Shown here: piece by piece, positions 1 through 8,908 of the stretch
How positions within the stretch are numbered: position 1 is the first letter of the stretch
How the letters are laid out: each line of letters opens with the position of its first letter
NCBI RefSeq assembly: GCF_007993865.1
Contig: NZ_VIUH01000021.1
Span: 25,731-89,730, forward strand
DNA: 64,000 bases
Reading direction: 5' to 3'
From: Pseudomonas sp. SJZ079
Lineage (GTDB): Bacteria; Pseudomonadota; Gammaproteobacteria; Pseudomonadales; Pseudomonadaceae
Position numbers and translations under genes: made by a program
Notes under the pieces: model-generated
Database searches by the model: none
Told to the model about the DNA's origin: nothing
The model's input: the letters and a program-made list of their open reading frames with translations, nothing else

Positions 1-181
1 CAACCGAAACGCCTGCACGCGCTGCCACCCGCGTGGTGTTGCAGCGCGCCAGGCCCTCGGCCATCAAAACCTGAATGGCGGCCTGGTGAATAACCTCGAG
101 CGTTTCCTGCGAACGGGCCTGAATCGGCGTCTTACGGGGCTTGAGCGATGCGGTCGGCGGTTGCATGGAATGCGAATTCAT
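1..181 (-). CDS. TetR-family regulator, N-terminal part (cut by window edge)
   Basis: The reading frame opens at the ATG on the minus strand (complement of 179-181) and runs off the left edge. The visible ~60 residues have a basic tail (KPRKTPIQARSQ) followed by a helix and the start of a helix-turn-helix (TTRVAARAGVS), which is the TetR_N pattern. It is divergent from the short-chain dehydrogenase at 402, an arrangement common for a TetR regulator and its target. The ligand domain lies outside the window, so the inducer cannot be guessed. Confidence 0.8.
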   Translation of the reverse strand, partial: MNSHSMQPPTASLKPRKTPIQARSQETLEVIHQAAIQVLMAEGLARCNTTRVAARAGVSV

Positions 182-210
182 AAACTGAAGGAACCTTCAT
201 ATTATACCCA

Positions 211-371
211 GGAGCCTGCCGGACTCGACCATGCGTAGCGAGGAAGCGTCCGCCTTGAGTCAGTTTTGCGGATCTTTCGCGACGAATAGCGCGCTAGTTA
301 ACGAGAACGAGCGGCAAAAATGGGCGAGCTGGCGTTCCTGTAATAGGGCAGCGTCAGCTCCGGCAGGCTTC
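211..371. repeat. MITE-like element, copy A, with terminal inverted repeats
   Basis: This 161-bp segment starts with GGAGCCTGCCGGA and ends with TCCGGCAGGCTTC, a 13-bp inverted repeat with one mismatch. A related copy is at 1352-1513 and an inverted end fragment at 55969-56011. It has no coding capacity of note. It sits in the divergent tetR/SDR promoter region, so it may supply or separate promoters. No clear target-site duplication was seen. Confidence 0.65.
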
Positions 372-401
372 TAGACCACACACATGACAATCGAGGTCGA
401 C

Positions 402-1139
402 ATGAACACTGCACACGTCAGCGGCGCGCAACAGCCGGTTGCACTGGTAACGGGTGGTAACAAGGGCATCGGCAAAGCGGTGGTCGCCCGTCTCGCCGAG
501 CACGGATATCTGGTGTATCTCGCCAGCCGCGACTTGGCGCGCGGCGAATCCGCAGCGGCCACGCTGCAGGGCGAGATCATTCCGATCCAACTCGACGTCA
601 CCGATCCCGCCTCTCTGAGTCGCGCCGTCGAGCTGATCCAGAAACGCAGCGGAAAGCTGGACGTGCTGGTGAACAATGCGGGGCTGAGTGTCGGTAACGC
701 GCCGCCCAGCGGCTGCGATCTCCAAGAGTTGCGCGCCACCTACGAGGTGAACCTGTTCGGGGTGGTGGCCGTGACCCAGGCACTGCTGCCGTTGCTGCGC
801 GCCGGGGAGCGCAAGACGATCGTCAACCTGTCCAGCGAACTCGGGTCATTGGCGCTGCACAGCTACCCGGACTTCCCTTACGACAAGGTCAATCTGCTGG
901 CTTACAACTCGTCGAAAACGGCGCTCAACGCCTTCACCGTTCTGCTCGCCAAGGAGTTGCGCGACGAAGGCTTTCGCGTCAACTCGGTCAATCCGGGATT
1001 CACCGCCACCGACCTCAATGCGTTCACCGGCCAACGCTCGGTCGAGCAGGCCGCAGCCGTGGTGGTGCAGTACGCCACCCTCGGCCCCGACGGACCAACC
1101 GCTGGCTTCTTCACCGAAGGCGGCAGCCTGCCCTGGTGA
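402..1139 (+). CDS. Short-chain dehydrogenase/reductase (SDR), NAD(P)-dependent
   Basis: This is a classical SDR of about 245 residues. The Rossmann cofactor motif TGGNKGIG is near the N-terminus, NNAG (in LVNNAGLS) is in the middle, and the catalytic YxxxK appears as YNSSK with an upstream serine in NLSSELG. The C-terminal NPGFTATDLN is typical of the carbonyl-reductase-like branch. I chose the ATG at 402 because GAGG lies 5 nt upstream; an in-frame ATG at 384 would add six residues. The substrate is not predictable. It is divergent from a TetR gene and may be its target. Confidence 0.85.
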   Translation: MNTAHVSGAQQPVALVTGGNKGIGKAVVARLAEHGYLVYLASRDLARGESAAATLQGEIIPIQLDVTDPASLSRAVELIQKRSGKLDVLVNNAGLSVGNAPPSGCDLQELRATYEVNLFGVVAVTQALLPLLRAGERKTIVNLSSELGSLALHSYPDFPYDKVNLLAYNSSKTALNAFTVLLAKELRDEGFRVNSVNPGFTATDLNAFTGQRSVEQAAAVVVQYATLGPDGPTAGFFTEGGSLPW

Positions 1140-1165
1140 TTTGCAGCCGACACAAGAAGCAGCGC

Positions 1166-1215
1166 GTAGGGTGGAAAACCGCAGAGCGCTTTCCACCGCT
1201 GTTCACCCAGGCTAC
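1166..1215. repeat. GTAGGGTGGAAAACC-type palindromic repeat, copy 1
   Basis: The 50-bp unit begins GTAGGGTGGAAAACCGC and ends TTCACCCAGGCTAC, with an internal GGTGGAAA/TTTCCACC inverted pair. The same unit recurs at 2446-2495, and a degenerate form occurs near 5025-5073. Confidence 0.7.
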
Positions 1216-1351
1216 CGCGCTGAACAATCCCCAGCACGCTGTCGCTTGCTCGCTCTGTGTCAGGGAAGGTTATTGCCAAGAGTGCAGGCCAGAAGCGCAA
1301 CCGCCTGAATGGCCGCAGCGAAACCGAAAAGCAACGTTACGGGCTTAGCAA

Positions 1352-1513
1352 CCTGCCGGACTTGACCGTCCGTAGCGAGGAAACGCCCGGGTTGAGTCGG
1401 CTTTTCTGATCTTTCGCGGCGAATAGCGCGCTATTTAACGAGAAAGAGCATGAAAGAGCAGCAAACATGGGCGAATCCGGTTTTTCCGCAGTAGGGCAGC
1501 GTTCAGTCCGACC
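1352..1513. repeat. MITE-like element, copy B (degenerate)
   Basis: It aligns with 215-367 through shared blocks CCTGCCGGAC, CGTAGCGAGGAA, TGAGTC, GATCTTTCGC and GCGAATAGCGCGCTA, then TGGGCGA and GTAGGGCAGCGT-like sequence. The right end reads GTCCGAC rather than a full match to the left terminus, so this copy looks decayed. Confidence 0.6.
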
Positions 1514-1746
1514 CACTCCTAGTGGGTCATCGATTCAGGATAGTTGACCGCTGACTTGGCGAGTTGCTGCTAGCCGAGCCGCCGGCGACGCAAATCGTCG
1601 CGTGCACTCGCCTGGGAAAACGCCGGCGGCCACTGGAGGCAGCTCGGCGTCACCGCGCCTACGCAGCTTGGACCTTTGCCAAGTCACGCGCGGCAGAGCG
1701 CTGCGCTGCGAATTACCGAAACGGCGTCGATGCAACGGGCTGGACG

Positions 1747-2355
1747 CTAGCCCAGCAGGCCCTCGGCATTCAGCGCGGCCTGCACCGCCGGACGCTCGCC
1801 GACCCGCTGCATGAAAGCTTGCAGCTCGCTACAGCCGCTCAAGTCGAGCTTCAGATACGGCGCCCAACTGACGATCACGAACAGATAGGCGTCCGCTGCG
1901 GTGAAGGCCTCGCCGGTCAGGTACGACTTGCCACGTAACTGCGGCGAGACCAAGGCGAACTTTTTCACCGCGGCGTTGGCGAACTGCTTTCTGGCCTCGG
2001 CCTCCAGTGCCGGATTGAACAAGGCCCCGGCGGTCTTGTGCAGTTCGGAGGTGATGTAGTTCTGCCACTCCATCACCCGGTAGCGCGCCATGTCGCCGGC
2101 CTCAGGCATCAAGTCCGGGCGACCCGCCAAGTCGCAGAGGTAGTGGCAGATGATTGGCCCCTCGGTCATCCGCGTGCCATCGGCCAGCTCCAGTACGGGC
2201 ACCGCACCCTTGGGGTTGATTTGGTAGAAGTCGGTGGCCTGCTCGGTCTCATGCTTGCTTAGATCGATGCGTTCGAGAGTGAACGGCAATCCCGTCTCGT
2301 GCAGCACGATATGCACAGCGAGCGAGCAGGCCCCTGGAGCGTAATAGAGTTTCAT
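1747..2355 (-). CDS. Glutathione S-transferase, beta-class-like (GST copy 1)
   Basis: This 202-residue protein starts MKLYYAPGACS, the signature of bacterial beta-class GSTs, where the N-terminal Cys (GACS) is the usual active-site residue. The thioredoxin-like half has the cis-Pro motif GAVPVLEL and a glutathione-contacting TEGP segment. The helical C-terminal half ends QAALNAEGLLG. GGAG lies about 8 nt before the ATG. A paralogue of about 89% identity is at 15693-16301, and the last ~40 residues are identical in the two. It is probably cytoplasmic detoxification or thiol transfer; the substrate is unknown. Confidence 0.9.
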   Translation of the reverse strand: MKLYYAPGACSLAVHIVLHETGLPFTLERIDLSKHETEQATDFYQINPKGAVPVLELADGTRMTEGPIICHYLCDLAGRPDLMPEAGDMARYRVMEWQNYITSELHKTAGALFNPALEAEARKQFANAAVKKFALVSPQLRGKSYLTGEAFTAADAYLFVIVSWAPYLKLDLSGCSELQAFMQRVGERPAVQAALNAEGLLG

Positions 2356-2445
2356 GGTGAGAGCTCCGCATCATGGGTTGATGGGCGCGGGGGCGGTCGG
2401 CATGACGATCGCGAAGACCTGCGCCTGTTGCTGCCGGCTCAGCGC

Positions 2446-2495
2446 GTAGGGTGGAAAACCGCGGAGCGTTTTCCACCACGGTTCACCCAGGCTAC
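2446..2495. repeat. GTAGGGTGGAAAACC-type palindromic repeat, copy 2
   Basis: Same 50-bp unit as 1166-1215, from GTAGGGTGGAAAACC to CACCCAGGCTAC. It lies about 90 bp upstream of the GST start (minus strand) and about 135 bp before katG. Confidence 0.7.
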
Positions 2496-2631
2496 CTCGC
2501 TGACCGGCTATCCGCTCAGGGGCTGCACATTCCCCGGCTACTATAAACCCCATACCGAAAACCTATTTGCTCGGTCGCCACCCAGACTCCAAGCTGGGGC
2601 GGTCAGGTAAAAACGTCAAAAGGAGAGGATC

Positions 2632-4827
<2,196 letters not shown>

Positions 4828-4836
4828 TCGCAGAGG

Positions 4837-4856
4837 ATAGGGCCTAACGGCCCTAT
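4837..4856 (+). terminator. Hairpin after katG
   Basis: ATAGGGCC-TAAC-GGCCCTAT forms a perfect 8-bp stem 10 bp after the katG stop. The following run is only TATTACC, so it is a weak intrinsic terminator at best. Confidence 0.5.
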
Positions 4857-5024
4857 TACCGTCCTGCCGCGACCCGGTTCGGGATACCCCGCTAGCGGGT
4901 CGCGGCTACTCTTGCCTTGCAGCTCCCTTGTTGCGGATTAAAGGGCACTGCCGACCCAAACTGGCGGTCGCAGAAGCGGGTGGACAAGTAAAGATTGTCT
5001 ACCCTGCACAGCGCCCAAATTCGC

Positions 5025-5073
5025 GCAGGGTGGAAAACCGCGGCGCGTTTTCCAGCAACTCTTAGCCGGGCGA
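5025..5073. repeat. Degenerate GTAGGGTGGAAAACC-type repeat, copy 3
   Basis: GCAGGGTGGAAAACCGCGG followed by CGTTTTCCAGCAACTC matches the first two thirds of the units at 1166 and 2446. The right end has diverged. It lies just upstream of the GFA-family gene. Confidence 0.5.
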
Positions 5074-5101
5074 CCTTGCTTGATTGTAGAGGAGACGCAG
5101 C

Positions 5102-5494
5102 ATGGACCGATTCACAGGCGGTTGCCTTTGCGGCAACGTCCGAATTGTGGCGTCGGGACGCCCCTACCGGGTCGGTCTTTGTCACTGCCTCGACTGCCGC
5201 AAGCATCATGGGGCCCTTTTTCACGCGTCCGCGGTGTTCCCTCAGGATGCCGTGACGGTCGATGGCGAAACACGCGACTACGCCGGGCGGTTTTTCTGTC
5301 CCCGCTGCGGCTCGTCGGTTTTCGCCCGCAGCACCGACGAAATCGAAGTGAACCTGGGTTCCCTGGATGCCCCCGACCAACTGATGCCAACCTACGAAAG
5401 CTGGACCGTCCGGCGCGAGTCCTGGTTGCCGCCGTTTCCGCTCACGCGACGATACCAGCATGATCGTGACGCCACGGGACGCTTTGAGGAGTAG
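5102..5494 (+). CDS. GFA/CENP-V domain zinc protein
   Basis: A 130-residue protein of the glutathione-dependent formaldehyde-activating enzyme (GFA, CENP-V) fold. Its zinc-binding cysteines are GGCLCG (N-terminus), CHCLDCR (around residue 28) and FCPRCGS (around residue 65), the three clusters typical of the family. The start is supported by GAGGAGACG a few nt upstream. Family membership is clear, but most bacterial members have no proven reaction, so formaldehyde or glutathione chemistry is only a family-level label. Confidence 0.85.
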   Translation: MDRFTGGCLCGNVRIVASGRPYRVGLCHCLDCRKHHGALFHASAVFPQDAVTVDGETRDYAGRFFCPRCGSSVFARSTDEIEVNLGSLDAPDQLMPTYESWTVRRESWLPPFPLTRRYQHDRDATGRFEE

Positions 5495-5731
5495 GTGGCA
5501 CGCACGCTGCGAAGGCGCCGTTACCAGGTGACCGAGATGTATGCCTTGATCGAGATATCGAATCAGATACTCGAGGACAGCGCCTTGGGCTCTTAAAGGG
5601 CAGTTCCGATCCGTTGCTGCCGGTGGCGACAGGCAGCAGTCGGCCAAAAGCAGTCTGTCACGACAGGCAGAGTCGACCCCGAGCTGACGCTCGATAGCAT
5701 CAATATAGTGGTCTGCCCCCGGTTGCCCCAC
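5495..5731. other. Intergenic junction at the 3' edge of the AT-richer insert
   Basis: It contains TTAAAGGGCAGTTCCGATCC (5593-5612), which resembles TTAAAGGGCACTGCCGACCC at 4938-4957, so the GFA gene is flanked by an imperfect 20-nt direct repeat. On the minus strand a GTG frame begins directly after the TGA of the 959-codon gene. It reads plausibly for about 20 codons before entering repeat-like sequence. No complete gene was seen. Confidence 0.45.
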
Positions 5732-8611
5732 TCACCGAACTGCGCCTCCTTCCTCAATGAAAGGGTTCACGATTGATAGGCGATTAGGAAGAATACAAGG
5801 TGCAACCCATATGCCTTCAGCAACAGGTTCCGCATCGTGGAGCTGATCAATGGCGAGGACTATTGGAGCCCCTTTACGTGCCCCCACAGCCACAGCCTCC
5901 CCAGCGATATTAGTCAAATGAACCATCCGGCGCTGCATAGGGTTCACACCGTCTTTGATGATCGCGTCTAGCACAGACCAGCTAGAACCATGATACAGAG
6001 CAGTCGGAGTTCCAACTTTGATGCCAGCTTCGATGACAACGTTTAGGGTGTGCCCGTAAAGAGCTCTGATGCGATCATCTCGTACCTCGAATCTTGGCTC
6101 GCCGGGATGCTCCGCCACAGCCAGCAAGTGACTCGAATCCACTTTGAGAGCGCGCGCCAAGTCATCCATCGACGCAAATCCTGTTTTATCGATAGCAACC
6201 CCATTGTTCGGCCCGTCGTGGCGGAGCTGGTATGCCATTGCCTTGCTTAGCCGTCGATGGTCATGGCTAGGTACAGAATCTTCTGTGTTCGCTTGTTCGA
6301 TGCGCGAGAGTGCTTGGAGTAGCTCTCGTGCCAAACTCTGGGTCGCATCATCACCGAACTCCGTCAGCAGTACGCAGAGTTCGCGCGCGTGACGCCGCAA
6401 ATGCTTTCCAGCGTCTCTTTCAGTCCCTAAGCGCAAGGCGCGGGTGATAGCGAACCATCCGTATGCCGCAACCAACGCAGACTTGCTAAGCGGCGTCTCC
6501 ATGCGACTTAGATATCGCTCCATGATTGCTATCCGGCTGCGCCAACCGTCGGGGCTTGCTGGTATCAGAGCATTGTCCTCGATGAGTTGAGAGACGTCGT
6601 ATCCAATCGGAACGAAGTCGGTAGACTCAAGGTCAATCGCTACGATGCGCCCTGCTGGGTCCACAAGCCAGTTGGATGCATGACCGTCTCTTTTCCTTAC
6701 CAAAGGGAGCTTCCCAGGAAAGATAGAGTGCAAGGAATCCACAAAGCGTTCAGCCTGTTGGGGAGGAAAGAGAGTTCTCGACCACATTTTTAGATACTGT
6801 TTCAGGGAGCGCCATGCCGACTTCCCTGCCGGAGCGCTACCCCCTACGCGATGAAAAACCGCAAGGAGATCAGTGATCGGTTCTAGGACGTTGGAAGCCT
6901 CTTCCGCAGATAACTCACTTACCAATCGCCCAGCTGCTCGTTGAGAGACATGGACCCATCGCCGATCATCGTCAGAAAAAACCTCGACTATCGCGAGCGA
7001 ACGGGGCACTTCGAACAGGTTCGCATCACCCTGCTGTGTGATTTCAAGACGCAGCGCGCTTAGCATCGATGCCTCGTGTACGGCTTTCTCTTTCGTCGTC
7101 CGTTTAAAGACAAACGTCTCAGAAAGAAATCCCCTTGCATCTGCAACAGCAAAGACTTCGTTACGTCCACCTAGGTTAGAGCGTGCGTAAATGGGAGAAT
7201 TTAACGCTAGTGTTGCCGCATCACGCCAGCTTTCAGTAGCAGAAAGATCCTCTTCGACAGAGAGCCCCGCAAGGTATTCTCGAACTCGTGCAATGCCTAT
7301 GAGTGGAAGCGGCCAAGTAGGATGGGTAGCAGTAAGCGCGTTAAATACCTCTAACGCCTTATGCGCCAGCCCCAGATTCCCAGTTCGTTTTGCAGCCGAC
7401 AGCGCCGCTGCTCCTGCCTCCCATTGAAGGTGCCTGTTATATGAGGCTTTTTCAGACAACCAACCTGTGATCTCTACGTACTGAGAGAGGTCATTCGCGT
7501 TGAGGAGGTCATCTGGGCCGTCGGCCATTTGGCGCAGGAGTTGAGTACTCAGCACTGCTGAAGGTACCGATTCTCGGTCATTGCGGAGATGTTCCAGTCC
7601 GTCGATCACGCACCTTATGGTTCCCCAAAGTTCGGCGGATGGCTTTGTAGCCATTAAGGCGAGTAGTCCCCTCGGGATGGACGTTGATCTAGCGGGCATA
7701 GCTAGTGATGCCTGTTCGGCCTCAGCAACTAGGGTCGAGAGAACACTGCAGCGAGCCTCATCAACAGTACCCTTGGGTCTAGAACGCTGAAGCTTACCCG
7801 TCGCGATTTCCAGATGCTTTTTGACATTTATGGATCCCGGCTCTGCAAGCAGTGCAAGACGGTATCTTGCCTCGACCTCGGCGAGCTCAGAACTCGCTGC
7901 GATTTTTGGATTATTCGTTAGGAGTTCGAGCGCGTCCTGCAGTAGTTGAGCTTTTCCTGTTAGATCGAATAGCTGAACTAGGAGCTCAAGTCGATAGGTC
8001 AGTGTTTCGGGCTTCCGGTTTCCGAGAGTCATCGACTCTTCGGAATACGATAAAGCTCTTGAAACCGTCTCAGGCGATACATTGACCCAGCGTCCAATCA
8101 TCGCAACTGCAGTGGCGTACTTGCCGGTAGCAATCCGCCTAGTCGACTCTGAAAGTAACTGGCTTTCGATGGAGAATCGAAATTCGGAAAGGGCTGCTCG
8201 GAATCTCGCAATGGCTACATCAATCTCGTGGCCTGCAAAGCTATATTTAGCGTCTTCGTACAACGCACCAGCCGCACGATACGCAACATTCGCCAATGTC
8301 TTAGAAAATCCTAGGTTGGCCGCTTTTAACGAAGCCCTCATACCTACAGGGTTTCGGCGCATCTGCTCAAGTATTAGCAATAGTACCGGCGCTGGAAGTT
8401 CTTTTTGCTCACGGAGTACTTTGTGCCACATCTCTGCGGCCGTCGTATGGCTGTCAGAATTAATGAGTAGGCGTAACTGCGACGAAAAAGGAGATTTGAC
8501 GAGCCATTTGGTTGAGGACGCTGATCCAAGGTAGGCAAGCGTAGTAAAGCTTTCCCCTAGATTTGGAGCCCACGCATTCAGCACATTTGAAACATCATCA
8601 GTTAGCGTCAT
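5732..8611 (-). CDS. Alpha-solenoid / APH-like kinase / Tpt1-KptA RNA 2'-phosphotransferase fusion
   Basis: This 959-residue protein appears to have three parts. Residues ~60-470 are a helix-rich, TPR-like solenoid. Residues ~475-770 form an aminoglycoside-phosphotransferase/protein-kinase-like fold with Lys503 (VFKRT), Glu513 (VHEAS), a Brenner-type loop with Asp642 and Asn647 (DGHASNW), and Asp660 (AIDLES), so catalytic residues look intact. Residues ~785-959 match Tpt1/KptA: LSKAMAYQLRH (Arg797-His798), RIRALYGHT, LYHGSS and QRRMVHLT. KptA enzymes move an RNA 2'-phosphate to NAD+, giving ADP-ribose 1''-2'' cyclic phosphate. The combination suggests RNA repair or conflict biology, but the function is unproven. 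AAAGGATAGG precedes the ATG. Base composition is clearly AT-richer than its neighbours, suggesting transfer. No partner gene is intact nearby. Confidence 0.8.
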   Translation of the reverse strand: MTLTDDVSNVLNAWAPNLGESFTTLAYLGSASSTKWLVKSPFSSQLRLLINSDSHTTAAEMWHKVLREQKELPAPVLLLILEQMRRNPVGMRASLKAANLGFSKTLANVAYRAAGALYEDAKYSFAGHEIDVAIARFRAALSEFRFSIESQLLSESTRRIATGKYATAVAMIGRWVNVSPETVSRALSYSEESMTLGNRKPETLTYRLELLVQLFDLTGKAQLLQDALELLTNNPKIAASSELAEVEARYRLALLAEPGSINVKKHLEIATGKLQRSRPKGTVDEARCSVLSTLVAEAEQASLAMPARSTSIPRGLLALMATKPSAELWGTIRCVIDGLEHLRNDRESVPSAVLSTQLLRQMADGPDDLLNANDLSQYVEITGWLSEKASYNRHLQWEAGAAALSAAKRTGNLGLAHKALEVFNALTATHPTWPLPLIGIARVREYLAGLSVEEDLSATESWRDAATLALNSPIYARSNLGGRNEVFAVADARGFLSETFVFKRTTKEKAVHEASMLSALRLEITQQGDANLFEVPRSLAIVEVFSDDDRRWVHVSQRAAGRLVSELSAEEASNVLEPITDLLAVFHRVGGSAPAGKSAWRSLKQYLKMWSRTLFPPQQAERFVDSLHSIFPGKLPLVRKRDGHASNWLVDPAGRIVAIDLESTDFVPIGYDVSQLIEDNALIPASPDGWRSRIAIMERYLSRMETPLSKSALVAAYGWFAITRALRLGTERDAGKHLRRHARELCVLLTEFGDDATQSLARELLQALSRIEQANTEDSVPSHDHRRLSKAMAYQLRHDGPNNGVAIDKTGFASMDDLARALKVDSSHLLAVAEHPGEPRFEVRDDRIRALYGHTLNVVIEAGIKVGTPTALYHGSSWSVLDAIIKDGVNPMQRRMVHLTNIAGEAVAVGARKGAPIVLAIDQLHDAEPVAEGIWVAPCILPNRLSIVNPFIEEGGAVR

Positions 8612-8643
8612 GACCTATCCTTTTTCACGAGCAGAAGAAGATT

Positions 8644-8655
8644 TTATGATCATAA
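8644..8655. promoter_or_regulatory. Palindrome TTATGATCATAA upstream of the kinase-KptA gene
   Basis: A perfect 12-bp palindrome 33 bp before the start codon of the minus-strand fusion gene, in the AT-rich leader. It is a candidate operator or part of the promoter. No known regulator is implied. Confidence 0.35.
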
Positions 8656-8908
8656 GTCATGGCGCATCAGGTTGTTACTCCAGATATGGCGACTTCTGGA
8701 ATGACTACTAATGGCCGATCCGAGCCAGTCACGACCCGCTACCCGCACCCCAAACCTGCCCAAGCGAATGTCGCCGGGCGGGGAGACTTCAACCGACTGC
8801 GAAACCCGGCTCGAACCAATAGACACGGCCAGTTCGACAGCCATCCTCACCCGCCCCGCCGCCGGGCAGTAGAATTACCCGGTGAAACGGCTTCTTGAGG
8901 GTGCAGCG

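Larger units (their letters stand above)
1140..1746. other. Intergenic region of repeats, no gene seen
   Basis: About 600 bp between the SDR and the minus-strand GST. It contains one GTAGGGTGGAAAACC-type repeat (1166-1215) and MITE copy B (1352-1513). The rest (1514-1746) shows no convincing gene, only high-GC chance frames. Confidence 0.6.

Noticed and set aside
5102..5494. GFA gene as a true formaldehyde detoxification enzyme for betaine demethylation
   Set aside because: It is 13 kb from gbcA and GFA members often lack that activity; the link would be a guess.
4892..5731. 279-codon minus-strand frame across the GFA gene
   Set aside because: It overlaps the GFA gene, whose Cys motifs are clear, and its sequence is mostly repeat-like. 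Only its first ~20 codons were kept as a possible remnant.
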